DNA of 64,000 nucleotides, taken from positions 85,733 to 149,732 of the forward strand of contig JABABA010000006.1 in the NCBI GenBank assembly GCA_014238415.1, given 5' to 3'. Made by a program: the position numbers and the translations under genes. Source of the DNA: Planctomycetota bacterium (GTDB taxonomy: Bacteria; Planctomycetota; UBA1135; GCA-002686595). Shown piece after piece: positions 43,865 through 52,709 of the stretch (the stretch's first letter is position 1; each line of letters opens with the position of its first letter). The notes beneath the pieces are model-generated. The model ran no database searches. It saw only the letters and a program-made list of their open reading frames with translations, and was not told the origin of the DNA.

Positions 43865-45781
43865 ATGCCTTCCGAGCCCACCCTGCGCTTCATGATCGGC
43901 GATCGTGCCGGTGAGAGCGTGCCCCTCACAGGACCCTCCTTCACCGTCGGCCGACGGCCTGGAAACAGCCTGCAGATCAATGATCCGTCGGTTTCGGGTC
44001 GCCATGCGGAATTGACCATCGATGACCTCGGGGTCAGCGTGCGCGATCTCTCCAGCACCAACGGCACCCGTGTTGACGGTGCACCGGTGGTGGATGAGCG
44101 TCTGGCGCCCACGGCCCTGTTGCGTTTTGGCAGCGTCGAGCTGCGTTTTGATGACGGTAGTGGCCCGGCCGGTGCAGCGGTGGCTGGGAACATAGCCGAG
44201 GCAGGTGGAGAACTGGGACGCATTGCGGGGGACAAGCTCGCAGCCTCGGCCAAAGGGTCCAAGTTGCTGCCTGTTGTGGTGATCCTGATGGGGGCTGTGG
44301 CCGCCGCCGTTTGGTACATGCTGCCATCCGACGAGCAAGGCAATGGAAGGAGAAGCAAGGCCTCAGAGGTGATTCAGGTAGCGGGCAATCTGCTGGCAGG
44401 GAGCTACTCCTTTGAGGCCGACACCGCTGGCTGGGCTCCCCCCGGGGAAACCCCCGCCGTATTCATCAGGAGCACTGGCGCCCGACACTCGGGTCGTTGG
44501 GGGTTGCGTGCTGAGCTCGAAGATGGCTCCGGGCTCCATCAGTCAGAATTGAAGAGCGTTGGTGAGGGGCGTCTGGTCTTGCGTTCAAGTTTGAGGGTCA
44601 GTGATGCAGGAGAAGTCCGCATGGGCCTGCAATTGAACTCCCGCGCCTACAATTCCGAGATCGCTGGCACGGCTCCGGCCCCCATGACGATTTGGGGCGA
44701 CTGGTGCGGGGCTTTGGATTGGCTGGATGTGGAAGTGGTTGCTCAGGTTCCTCCGGCTTATGATCGAGCCAGGGTGATCGTCGAGGCTCGTGCGAATGGC
44801 TCCGGGACCGCAGATGTGGACGATGTGTCCCTGGTGCGCGATGGGCGCGGTCAGCCTCTGTTGCCCATGGACACCTACGCCTTGATCGGTGGTGGTCAGC
44901 CGGTCAGTCACGTGACACTGGTCAACGTTCAGCAGGTGCTGCTTTCGGGCCTGATGGTCGAGTCTGATTCTCCGCGCTCCCTGAGTGTGGAGAAGGACCC
45001 TAAGGGTTGCCGCGTGAGTATCAGCGATGGTGCTCCTGGCACCGTGGTTCTGCGTGTGGCGTCAGCCCTGGCAGCCGGGGGTTTGCGCACCCTCGGAGAA
45101 AGCGGATCCAGTCGGCACCCGGCGGCGTTTGAGGAGACCGGCGTGACCTCGGTGCTGATCGGTTCGGGCCTCGAAATGGTGGCTCTTGGCTTTTCTGGAG
45201 CACTCCCCGTGGAGGGCAAACCCTCTGGCGGTGGGGGATGGCGCCTGGCTTTGAATCTGCCGGCCGAAGGCTCTCTGGTCCTGCAGGTGGCATTTCGGGA
45301 AGAGTTGGCCGCGGCCCTTGAATTGGCTTCGAGGGCGCGTCGGGCGGTACGCGCGGAACGCCTCGGAGAGGCGATCTTGCTATGGCAGGAGTTGCTCGAT
45401 GCGCATCCCTTCGATGTGGAAGTGACAGCCGAAGGGCAGGCGGCGATTGCCGGCCTGGTGCATGGGGCGCGCATCGAGTTGGGGCTGCTCGAAAAAGATG
45501 TTGAGCGGGCGCGGTTCTTTCGTTTGATCGAGGGCTATCGCGAGGCTCTGGACGCTGCGGATCGGCTATCGGCCCGCTACTCGGGGACCGATTCTGCCCT
45601 TCAGGCCCGCCAATTGGTGGCATCCATCGGCGAGGAGCTCAACCATTTGATGGGTGAGCTGGAACAACACGAAATACAAAGGCTGGAGGCGATCCGCGCT
45701 GCCCTCCTGGCACGGGACAGTCACCAGCTTGCCCAGGCAGTCAGCTACATGCTTCAGATGAAACGCGGGGGAAACCGTTAG
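43865..45781 (+). CDS. FHA-domain membrane protein with carbohydrate-binding-module-like region, first gene of pseudopilus operon
   Basis: A 638-residue bitopic protein. Residues about 5-95 form an FHA domain with all phosphothreonine-binding landmarks: FTVGRRPGNSLQIND, VSGRHAEL and DLSSTNGTRVDG. After a linker comes one membrane helix (residues about 134-153, LLPVVVILMGAVAAAVWYML). The periplasmic part starts with SYSFEADTAGWAPPGE, matching the opening of CBM4_9-like beta-sandwich modules (F-E-x-G-x-x-x-W). It ends in a helical region (about 475-638) with TPR-like stretches such as LGEAILLWQELLDAHPFDVE. It could link a cytoplasmic phospho-signal to the pseudopilus machine. The gene stands at the head of an 18-kb operon, four bases before the GspL-like gene. 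Confidence 0.78.
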   Translation: MPSEPTLRFMIGDRAGESVPLTGPSFTVGRRPGNSLQINDPSVSGRHAELTIDDLGVSVRDLSSTNGTRVDGAPVVDERLAPTALLRFGSVELRFDDGSGPAGAAVAGNIAEAGGELGRIAGDKLAASAKGSKLLPVVVILMGAVAAAVWYMLPSDEQGNGRRSKASEVIQVAGNLLAGSYSFEADTAGWAPPGETPAVFIRSTGARHSGRWGLRAELEDGSGLHQSELKSVGEGRLVLRSSLRVSDAGEVRMGLQLNSRAYNSEIAGTAPAPMTIWGDWCGALDWLDVEVVAQVPPAYDRARVIVEARANGSGTADVDDVSLVRDGRGQPLLPMDTYALIGGGQPVSHVTLVNVQQVLLSGLMVESDSPRSLSVEKDPKGCRVSISDGAPGTVVLRVASALAAGGLRTLGESGSSRHPAAFEETGVTSVLIGSGLEMVALGFSGALPVEGKPSGGGGWRLALNLPAEGSLVLQVAFREELAAALELASRARRAVRAERLGEAILLWQELLDAHPFDVEVTAEGQAAIAGLVHGARIELGLLEKDVERARFFRLIEGYREALDAADRLSARYSGTDSALQARQLVASIGEELNHLMGELEQHEIQRLEAIRAALLARDSHQLAQAVSYMLQMKRGGNR

Positions 45782-45785
45782 AGCC

Positions 45786-47429
45786 ATGGCCAAGAACTCA
45801 ACAGCAATTGATGTGGGCAGCGGGACAGCGGTGGCTGTTCAAGGACGACTGGAGAAGGGTTCTTTCCAGCTGACCGGTTTTGCCGTGGCGAAGAATCCCG
45901 GCGGCAGCCTGGAGTCCGGTTGGGGGGCGCTCGAACTGCCCTTCAAGCCCGGTCCCGTGCGTGTGGCCCTTTCCGGCAAGGAACTCAACGTACGCTACAC
46001 GCGGGTGCCCAGCGTTCCCGACTGGCAGCTAAGGCGCTTGATGCGCTTTGAAGTTGCCGAGGTGGGGGATACCTCCGGCACGGAGGTGGCCAGCGACTTC
46101 AATTTGTTGCCCACTCCCCCAGAGGCCGATGGGGAGGACATTGTGTTGCTGGCCATGGCGCGCACTTCACTCCTGGATGAACACCAGGCGGGGCTTGCGG
46201 TGGGCGGCTTTACACTTGAGTGCTACACACCTGCTGCGATCGGCCTATACAACGCCTATCTGCGCCATGGGGTTGTGCAGGATGACACCGTGCTGTTGGC
46301 CAACATCGGTCACGAGAGCGTGGATGTGGTCATCATGCGTGGACCGGATCTGGTATTTGCCCGCAACCAAAGCGGTGGTGCGAAGCTGTTTGTTGAGGCA
46401 ATCAGCCAGCAGTTGGGTGTCAATGGTGAGCAGGCCGCTCGGTTGGTGCGGGAGTTTGCTGATTTGCGTCCCGGTGCCATGCACTCCACCCCCAATCACG
46501 AGAAGGTCTCCCGGGCCTGCTCCGCCGCCGCGGGGCAATTGGTATCTCTCTTGCAGTCGTCGGTGCTCTTCTGCAAGACCCAGGTCAAGCTCAGTACTCT
46601 GAAACTCGATCGGGTGCTGATCTGCGGGGGCGCGAGTTCAATGGTGGGTTTGAGCGATGCGCTCGCCGCAGGCCTCTCCGTTCCAGTGCAGCGCTTTGAT
46701 CCATGGCCCCTGGTGGATTCTTCCGCTTTGAGTCCCTCCGAGTCAGATGCCCTGACGGAGCACGGTGCCGAGGCGGTCGTGGCTCTGGGGCTGGCCACCA
46801 TGGCTACAGACAAGGACGCCTATGGATTGGAGATTCTGCCCCCGGATCTGGCCCGCAAACGCGAGTTCTTGGGCCGCAAGATCTGGTTGATCGCTGCGGG
46901 GATCCTGGCTGCGGCCTACCTTGGGTTCTTTGTGCATCAGACCAGCGGTCAGGCGGACGAGTTGAAGAAAACCGAAAGGAGCTTGCGCAGTCAGGTGTCG
47001 AGCAAGCAGCGAACGGACTCAAAGACCCGCGACCTCTTGGCATTGAACGAGGTGCTTTCGCGAGACGCGCTTGATCTGCAGCGGATCGTTGGTACCGGCG
47101 AGCAGATGGCTCGAACCTTGGAGTTCCTGGGCACCCAGATGCCGCCTGACTTTTGGATCACTCGCATGGAAGGACGCTGGGGCGTGGATGAGGAGTTGTC
47201 CATCGGAGACAACGTGCCCCGTCCGCTGGTGCTGCTCAAAGGCGCGTTGCGACAGGGAGCTCAAGCACCCATTGGCCAGTACCAGGGCATGGTGGAGAGC
47301 CTCCCCTCTGCCCTTCCTGGTGTTCAAAGCAACACGAGTTTTGATCGTGACCGCTATTCAATTGACCTCTCGACTTTCGGGGATCCGCTTTCCCCTGCGG
47401 ACGATGAAGAAGCTGAGGAGGACATCTAA
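45786..47429 (+). CDS. GspL-like protein (PilM actin-like domain fused to PilN-like region)
   Basis: A 547-residue inner-membrane protein. Residues about 1-345 are a PilM/GspL-type actin-like ATPase: NSTAIDVGSGTAVAVQGRLE at the start, the second phosphate loop DDTVLLANIGHESVDVVIMR, and the adenosine motif KLDRVLICGGASSMVGLSDA. A single helix follows (about 366-383, IWLIAAGILAAAYLGFFV), then a coiled coil (DELKKTERSLRSQVSSKQRT) and a PilN-like ferredoxin-fold region. In type IV pili PilM and PilN are separate; in type II secretion GspL joins them, as here. It would recruit the assembly ATPase, which is not encoded in the window. Confidence 0.82.
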   Translation: MAKNSTAIDVGSGTAVAVQGRLEKGSFQLTGFAVAKNPGGSLESGWGALELPFKPGPVRVALSGKELNVRYTRVPSVPDWQLRRLMRFEVAEVGDTSGTEVASDFNLLPTPPEADGEDIVLLAMARTSLLDEHQAGLAVGGFTLECYTPAAIGLYNAYLRHGVVQDDTVLLANIGHESVDVVIMRGPDLVFARNQSGGAKLFVEAISQQLGVNGEQAARLVREFADLRPGAMHSTPNHEKVSRACSAAAGQLVSLLQSSVLFCKTQVKLSTLKLDRVLICGGASSMVGLSDALAAGLSVPVQRFDPWPLVDSSALSPSESDALTEHGAEAVVALGLATMATDKDAYGLEILPPDLARKREFLGRKIWLIAAGILAAAYLGFFVHQTSGQADELKKTERSLRSQVSSKQRTDSKTRDLLALNEVLSRDALDLQRIVGTGEQMARTLEFLGTQMPPDFWITRMEGRWGVDEELSIGDNVPRPLVLLKGALRQGAQAPIGQYQGMVESLPSALPGVQSNTSFDRDRYSIDLSTFGDPLSPADDEEAEEDI

Positions 47430-47432
47430 GCT

Positions 47433-48206
47433 ATGGATCTCGAGAGTTATTGGCAGGAAAACAAGAACTTCGTGCTCTCAGTAGCGGGGGGCGCCATGGT
47501 CTTCCTGATCTTGTTCCTGGTTCTGGATTCCTCTTATGGATCAGAGGTGCGCAGTGCTCGTGCTCGAGTCTCCCGGGAGCGAAGCAAGCTGGCCCAGTCC
47601 TTCTTCAGCCAAAGCGACTTGAGTCGCGCTGCGGAGGAAAACGAGAGCTTGCTCAAAGCATCTGATGAGCTTGCCGGCAATGCGGGCTTTGTGCCGCGGC
47701 CGGGCTTCCGCCTCGATCCTGGGGGCACTTCTCCCAGCAATCAGTACTTTGGTCGCGTGGACAGAGTGCAACGGGAGCTCAGCCTGCTGGCTGGGCGTGC
47801 TCGCTGTGTACTGCCGGATGGCTTGGGCCTGGAAGCGCTCAAGACCAATGATCAGGAGGTGATCTCTCGGCATCTGGAGGCGCTGGATCTGCTGGACCGC
47901 GTCTTGCGTCGGGCCATCGCAGCGGGGGTTGATCGGGTCGCCCGAGTAGAGGTCACCCTGGACTCCGGCTTGAACTCCCGCGCGGGTCTCGGCCGTATTG
48001 AACGCACGCGCCTGATCCTGCGCATGATGGCTGATCCGCCCGCTATTGCGGACTTCCTGCTGCGTACCCAAAGCTCAAAGGATGGAGCTCTGCTGGTGGA
48101 CTCCTACGATGCGCGAGTCTCTCCTGGGCGCGTTGATGAGGTCACCTTGGATCTGGTGCTGTTGGTGGTGCGTTTGCACGAGACCGTGACAGGAAACGAG
48201 GACTAG
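47433..48206 (+). CDS. GspM/PilO-like inner-membrane protein
   Basis: A 257-residue protein with an N-terminal membrane helix (residues about 13-32, FVLSVAGGAMVFLILFLVLD), a coiled coil (SEVRSARARVSRERSKLAQS) and a C-terminal alpha/beta part (ARVEVTLDSGLN then GLGRIERTRLILRMMADPPA). This is the layout of PilO and GspM, which pair with PilN/GspL on the periplasmic side. Sequence similarity is weak, as is usual for the family; the call rests on topology and position directly after the GspL-like gene (three-base gap). Confidence 0.65.
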   Translation: MDLESYWQENKNFVLSVAGGAMVFLILFLVLDSSYGSEVRSARARVSRERSKLAQSFFSQSDLSRAAEENESLLKASDELAGNAGFVPRPGFRLDPGGTSPSNQYFGRVDRVQRELSLLAGRARCVLPDGLGLEALKTNDQEVISRHLEALDLLDRVLRRAIAAGVDRVARVEVTLDSGLNSRAGLGRIERTRLILRMMADPPAIADFLLRTQSSKDGALLVDSYDARVSPGRVDEVTLDLVLLVVRLHETVTGNED

Positions 48207-48209
48207 GAA

Positions 48210-50969
48210 ATGGAAATCAAACAAGAACAACTGGTGTTCGTGCTAGTGCTGGCGCTCTTGGCCTGGTGGACCTGGTCTGATCTTTCTAAGGACGGAGGGC
48301 GAAGGCGGCGCCCACCGCGCTCGGATGCGCCGGTTTTTGTCAGTCATGGTGTGGCTGATCCGAGCCTGGCCCAGCCCAGGGCCGGTCGTAAGGACTTCCT
48401 GCCCCGCGATCTGTTTTCGCCTCCCCGGGATACGGCACCCCTGCCGCCCTTGACCTTGCAGGCGCCCCCCAGGGGCACACCGTCCAAGCTCCTTCCTCCC
48501 CCGACTTCGAGTCTTGGCGTGGCGGCCTACTCGCGCTTCTTGCGGAGGGATGCTCTGGCTCTGCCGACTCCTGACCTGTTCAGCGCGCAGTTGTTTGTGG
48601 CTCCCGTGGAAGAAGCCCCGTCCTCTGGTTTCGACGGGGTCCTGGGTATCGGAAGTTCTGGGACATCGGATGAAGATCTCATGACGCCGCAAGAACGCTC
48701 CGAGCGCGTGGCTTCATGGAAGCGCCTTTATGACTGGGTCGACCTCACCGGCGGCGGCGGAGTCATGTACGGCACCATCACCAACCCTGACCGCTACACC
48801 CTGCGGAGCCGTGCCGGTGAGACGCTGCTCTTCGTGGAACTGGATCCGGTCACAGGGGAGCGCGTACATCCGGTGGATTTCCCGCCGGTACCACTGACCC
48901 CCGATCGGGTTGTGGGCTGGGCACTGGCGGACACACCCCTCAATCAGGCTTCTCTTTTTCGTGCCCGTCTGGGCGGAGAGATGCGTGCCTCCGATCTGGA
49001 CGCGGCCATGATCATGGTGGACCTCTGCGTGCGTGAGCGCCACGACAGTCCGCGTTTGCTTGAGATCGCTGAGGAACTCTGTCGTTTGGCTCAGGGCCTG
49101 TACGGTGCTGACGGTCAGCAGGATCCCATCGCGCGCCTCAAGCTGGCGGGTGTTCTGGAGGCGAGCTTCCAACATGAGGCTGCCTTTGGCATCTATCGGG
49201 ATCTGATCGACAAGGGACAGCACATCTCGCCGGTGGTCTGGACACGGCTGGCGGACCTGGAGGCCCAGTACCGGCTCTTTGATCAGGCCGAGGACCACTA
49301 CCGACGGGCGGTGGGTCTGAACGGCGCTCACCACCTCACCCGATGGCACTATGGCCGCTTTCTGTTGGCCCGAGGCCGCGGAGCCGAGGCAGTCGTGCAA
49401 CTTACCGAAGCGGAGCGCAGGGAGCCCCGGGACAGTGCAGCACGGGCTGTACGCGTGGCCACGCGCACGGATCTTGGTCATGCCCACCTGGCTGCGGGCA
49501 GCGTGGCCGATGCGACCGCTGCTTTTCGTAGGGCGATTGCAGCGGACCAGGAAGATCCCGGCGCCGTGGCGGGCCTTTTGGCTTGCAGCCTGATGAGTGC
49601 CGACGAACTTTTGTTGGAGGAGGCCCAGGCCGCAGCCGAGGTCTTGGCTGCGAGTGGCGCGCCGGCGACCTTTGACTCCTTGATGGTGCAGGGTTTGGCT
49701 GCGCTTGAGCTGAAGGATCCCCTCGGTGCTCGTGGTGCCCTTGAATTGGCTCTTGGAATTGATCCTTTCCGTTCCGCAGAAGCCCTGCGGGCTCTGTCGT
49801 TTCTGGCGGAGATCACGGGTCACCCTGAAGAGGCCCGCGGGTTCATCGATCAGGCCTGGCAGGCAGATCCGGTGGACGCCTGGACACAGTTTCAGCGGGC
49901 GAGTTTGCTTGCTGCGACTGATGACCTGGAGGGGGCTGAAATGAGTCTGCGCGGGGCTCTGGATCAGGAGCTTGATTTCTCTGAGGCCCTGATCGCCATG
50001 GCTCACATTGCACGGGAGAAGGGTCGTGGCCAGGATGCGGAACTGTACTACGAGCGTGCTCTCTCCTTGGATGGTGCTCGTCCCAGGGTGCATGCTCTCA
50101 GGGGCTACAACCTGCTCAATCTCCTGGATGTGGATGGGGCAGAGGCTGCTTTTCAAAGGGCCTTGGGTCTGGAGAGTGGCCTGGCTATTGCAATCAGCGG
50201 ATTGGCCTGGTGTAGCTACCTGCGTGGGGATTCGCGTGAGGCCTTGACCCGTTACGGCGAGCTGGCAGAACAACTGCGCGATCCACAGGACCCTCTGCGC
50301 ATCTACGCTGAAGCCCAGGCTTCGCGCATCGTCGATCATGAATCGAAAGAGGTCTGGAGCGATTCATTCGAGCGTCCCTCGGGGATTCTTTTGGGCAACG
50401 GCTGGGTCATTGACATTGGTTTTGGACCTGATGTTTCTCTTGAAGAGGGCAGGGTGCGCGTAGAAGGCCTGTTCAACTCGGCGGGGGCTGTGCGTGTCTT
50501 CCGGGAGGAGTCGGTAGATTCTTTCCTGGCCTTCGAAATGACTATCACCGTGGAAGCGGGCACTCGCGCTCGGGTCGGTGCCTTCGTGTCCCGCGAGCGG
50601 GTAAGTCGTACTTCAGCTGCGCAGGTGCAGGCTTCCGCGCGAGTGGGCAAGATCTTCGGCAGAAACGCAGGCTCTCTTGAGGCGGACTTCTCGCGGCCGG
50701 GGGACGCGGATCCGGATGTGCGTGAATTGTTCACGAGTCCCTGGATTGTGGGTCAGGCGGTGAGTTTGTCTCTCCAGAGGCGGGGCGAAGGCTCTGACGC
50801 CGTCCTTGATGTCTCGGTAGGTGGCCAAGAGGTTCTTTCCTCAGTTCCCATGGCCCGTCTCTTCTCCAGTAGCAGTGTGTTGCGCTTTGGCCTGTTCGTG
50901 GAGGGCGAGCAGGGACGAACCTGCGATGTGCACTTTGACAATGTCCGGGTGGTGCGCCGCAAGCGCTAG
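48210..50969 (+). CDS. Membrane-anchored TPR protein with C-terminal LamG-like domain, pseudopilus operon
   Basis: A 919-residue bitopic protein. A single N-terminal helix (residues about 8-24, LVFVLVLALLAWWTWSDLSK) is followed by a proline-rich linker (to about 120). A small beta region near 170-220 (GGGVMYGTITNPDRYTLRSR) resembles the HR-like domain position of GspC/PilP. Residues about 290-700 are at least eight TPR repeats, for example AAFGIYRDLIDKGQHISPVV and AELYYERALSLDGARPRVHA. From about 715 on (VWSDSFERPSGILLGNGWVI) a concanavalin-like beta-sandwich ends in CDVHFDNVRVVRRKR. It may serve as the GspC/PilP connector to an outer-membrane channel. It starts three bases after the GspM-like gene. 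Confidence 0.7.
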   Translation: MEIKQEQLVFVLVLALLAWWTWSDLSKDGGRRRRPPRSDAPVFVSHGVADPSLAQPRAGRKDFLPRDLFSPPRDTAPLPPLTLQAPPRGTPSKLLPPPTSSLGVAAYSRFLRRDALALPTPDLFSAQLFVAPVEEAPSSGFDGVLGIGSSGTSDEDLMTPQERSERVASWKRLYDWVDLTGGGGVMYGTITNPDRYTLRSRAGETLLFVELDPVTGERVHPVDFPPVPLTPDRVVGWALADTPLNQASLFRARLGGEMRASDLDAAMIMVDLCVRERHDSPRLLEIAEELCRLAQGLYGADGQQDPIARLKLAGVLEASFQHEAAFGIYRDLIDKGQHISPVVWTRLADLEAQYRLFDQAEDHYRRAVGLNGAHHLTRWHYGRFLLARGRGAEAVVQLTEAERREPRDSAARAVRVATRTDLGHAHLAAGSVADATAAFRRAIAADQEDPGAVAGLLACSLMSADELLLEEAQAAAEVLAASGAPATFDSLMVQGLAALELKDPLGARGALELALGIDPFRSAEALRALSFLAEITGHPEEARGFIDQAWQADPVDAWTQFQRASLLAATDDLEGAEMSLRGALDQELDFSEALIAMAHIAREKGRGQDAELYYERALSLDGARPRVHALRGYNLLNLLDVDGAEAAFQRALGLESGLAIAISGLAWCSYLRGDSREALTRYGELAEQLRDPQDPLRIYAEAQASRIVDHESKEVWSDSFERPSGILLGNGWVIDIGFGPDVSLEEGRVRVEGLFNSAGAVRVFREESVDSFLAFEMTITVEAGTRARVGAFVSRERVSRTSAAQVQASARVGKIFGRNAGSLEADFSRPGDADPDVRELFTSPWIVGQAVSLSLQRRGEGSDAVLDVSVGGQEVLSSVPMARLFSSSSVLRFGLFVEGEQGRTCDVHFDNVRVVRRKR

Positions 50970-50988
50970 GGGCACCCTGGTTTTTCTG

Positions 50989-51669
50989 ATGATGAACATG
51001 ACACACAGACGCATGCAAGCTCTCCTGGGCAGGCCCTTCAGGGCCCGCGCCGGTTTCACGCTGATTGAATTGTTGGCGGTGATGGTGATTCTCGGCCTTT
51101 TGACTTTCTTTGTATTGCGCGGGGCCATGGGTGCCGAGGAAACCGTGCGTGTGAATTCCACTCGAGGTTATTTGCAGCAACTCTCGGCTGCGATTGACAA
51201 TTACGAGCCCGATGCGGGGGACTATCCCCCCTCGTCTTTTCCCAAGTCACTCGATCCCAAGCCCAGTGACACAAATATGGGTGCTGAGATGCTCATCATT
51301 TCTCTTTGGCCCAAGCAGGGTTCCATAGCCAATGCTCCTGATGAGGATCGCCTGGTCAACACCGATGGGGACAAGACCAGCCGGTCCCACACCATGTTCA
51401 GCGCGGGGACGGCGTTTGAGCTGGGGGACGACTGGGGCAACCCCATCGCTTATTTTCATCGTCGGGACTACGACGAGCCTTGCATTTACGTGACATTGGA
51501 CGAAGAGGGTTATGAGCAGGAGGTCCGCGTGCAGGCTCTCATCAATCCTGTTACCGGAGATCCCTACAACAAGACTTCGTTCCAACTTCTGTCTGCCGGT
51601 TCAGACGGGATATTTGGAAGCGAGGATGATCTGGGCAACTTCAAGATCCAGGAGGCCGACTCCCCTTGA
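50989..51669 (+). CDS. GspG-type major pseudopilin
   Basis: A 226-residue prepilin with an 18- to 20-residue basic leader and the processing site RAG|FTLIELLAVMVILGLLTF, including the glutamate at +5 that follows the prepilin-peptidase cut. The C terminus has FQLLSAGSDGIFGSEDDLGN, the calcium-binding loop typical of GspG. Between residues about 75 and 150 it is longer than standard GspG (about 140 residues), with an inserted loop containing SIANAPDEDRLVNTDGDKTS. There are three closely placed ATGs (50989, 50992, 50998); I list the first. It begins 19 bases after the TPR gene and overlaps the next gene at a TTGA. Confidence 0.85.
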   Translation: MMNMTHRRMQALLGRPFRARAGFTLIELLAVMVILGLLTFFVLRGAMGAEETVRVNSTRGYLQQLSAAIDNYEPDAGDYPPSSFPKSLDPKPSDTNMGAEMLIISLWPKQGSIANAPDEDRLVNTDGDKTSRSHTMFSAGTAFELGDDWGNPIAYFHRRDYDEPCIYVTLDEEGYEQEVRVQALINPVTGDPYNKTSFQLLSAGSDGIFGSEDDLGNFKIQEADSP

Positions 51670-52709
51670 GAGCAGCGGTTTGGAATTCCACGGGCAATAC
51701 AGGTGTCCGCAAGCGTCAGGGCATGACCCTGCTGGAACTCCTGATCGTGATGGGACTCCTGGCGGTCATGTTGGGTGCCGGTGTCGGTGCCTTTGCGGGT
51801 CTCGATCCGGGCCGGCGTACTGCTCTCTCTACGGTGACCAGCACCTTGCGTCTGGCGCGCAACGAGGCTGTGGCCCGGCGTGCAGGTGCGCGGGTGCGCA
51901 TCGATGTGAGCCGAGGCGCGATACGCGCCACCGGTTTCAGGGTGGTGGGAACCTGGCGTTTCGAAGGCCTGGGAGTCGTTGATGGTTTCGGTCCTCAGGC
52001 GGAGATCGTCGGTGGTGAACTGCCATTCAGTCGAGACGGGTATATGGGACGTGCCCTGGATTTTTCGCAGGGCGATCCCTCCGCGCGTTTGGAAGTGGCT
52101 GTGCAGGATGATCCCGGTTGTGATTGGGGCGAGGGTTTTGATCTGGGTTTCGTGTTGCGGCCGGTTGCCCTGGGCCGCAGTCGTCTGGTGGATATGGGTG
52201 GGGCCGTGGGACTCGACCTGCGCCCCGATGGGGGACTGAATGGCTGGTTCATCAGTCAGTCGAGCGGTGAGGGCAATCGACAGGTGAAGGGGGGGCGTAC
52301 TCGGCTTGAATCCCCGCCCGGCGTTGTGGAGGCAGGGCGCTGGTCGCGCCTGCGCCTTTCCCACGACGGACGCTTCTTCCGGTTGTATGTGGACGAGGTG
52401 GAGGTGGCGCGCAGTTTCCAGGAGGGACGGCTTTGGCGTGGTCCTTCGGCTCTGGTGGTGGGAGGTGGACCGGGTGGCTTACCTGCTCTCGTCGATGACT
52501 TGACTCTGGCGGTGGCTGGCACGGGCTACGAGGCGCTTTTGCCCGGAGGGGTGGCTTTCGCCAAGGATACAACCGGGGAGATCCTGTTCAGCCCATCTGG
52601 CGGATTGGATCCCATTGCCCACAACGCTCCCATCGAGATCATGCTGGAGTTCGACGATGGTACGAACGAGCAGATCTACGTGGGCCTCTACGGGACGGTG
52701 GAGCGGTGA
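51666..52709 (+). CDS. GspH-like minor pseudopilin with inserted LamG-like domain
   Basis: A 347-residue prepilin starting at TTG 51666, overlapping the gspG-type stop. The prepilin leader ends RKRQG|MTLLELLIVMGLLAVM, and SAT-like STVTSTLRLARNEAVARRAG is the GspH/FimT signature helix. Standard GspH is about 150-190 residues. Here residues about 85-290 form an additional beta-sandwich: GVVDGFGPQAEIVGGELPFS, then YMGRALDFSQGDP, EGFDLGFVLRPVALGRSRLV and WSRLRLSHDGRFFRLYVDEV, matching LamG/concanavalin folds. The pseudopilin C-terminal strands resume near 295 (GVAFAKDTTGEILFSPSGGL). A lectin domain is thus spliced into the pilin globular head. Confidence 0.78.
   Translation: MRAAVWNSTGNTGVRKRQGMTLLELLIVMGLLAVMLGAGVGAFAGLDPGRRTALSTVTSTLRLARNEAVARRAGARVRIDVSRGAIRATGFRVVGTWRFEGLGVVDGFGPQAEIVGGELPFSRDGYMGRALDFSQGDPSARLEVAVQDDPGCDWGEGFDLGFVLRPVALGRSRLVDMGGAVGLDLRPDGGLNGWFISQSSGEGNRQVKGGRTRLESPPGVVEAGRWSRLRLSHDGRFFRLYVDEVEVARSFQEGRLWRGPSALVVGGGPGGLPALVDDLTLAVAGTGYEALLPGGVAFAKDTTGEILFSPSGGLDPIAHNAPIEIMLEFDDGTNEQIYVGLYGTVER

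Noticed and set aside
48714..50339. Open frame of 541 codons on the minus strand
   Set aside because: It lies wholly antisense to the TPR protein gene, has no domain or signal and the composition of a shadow frame in GC-rich DNA.
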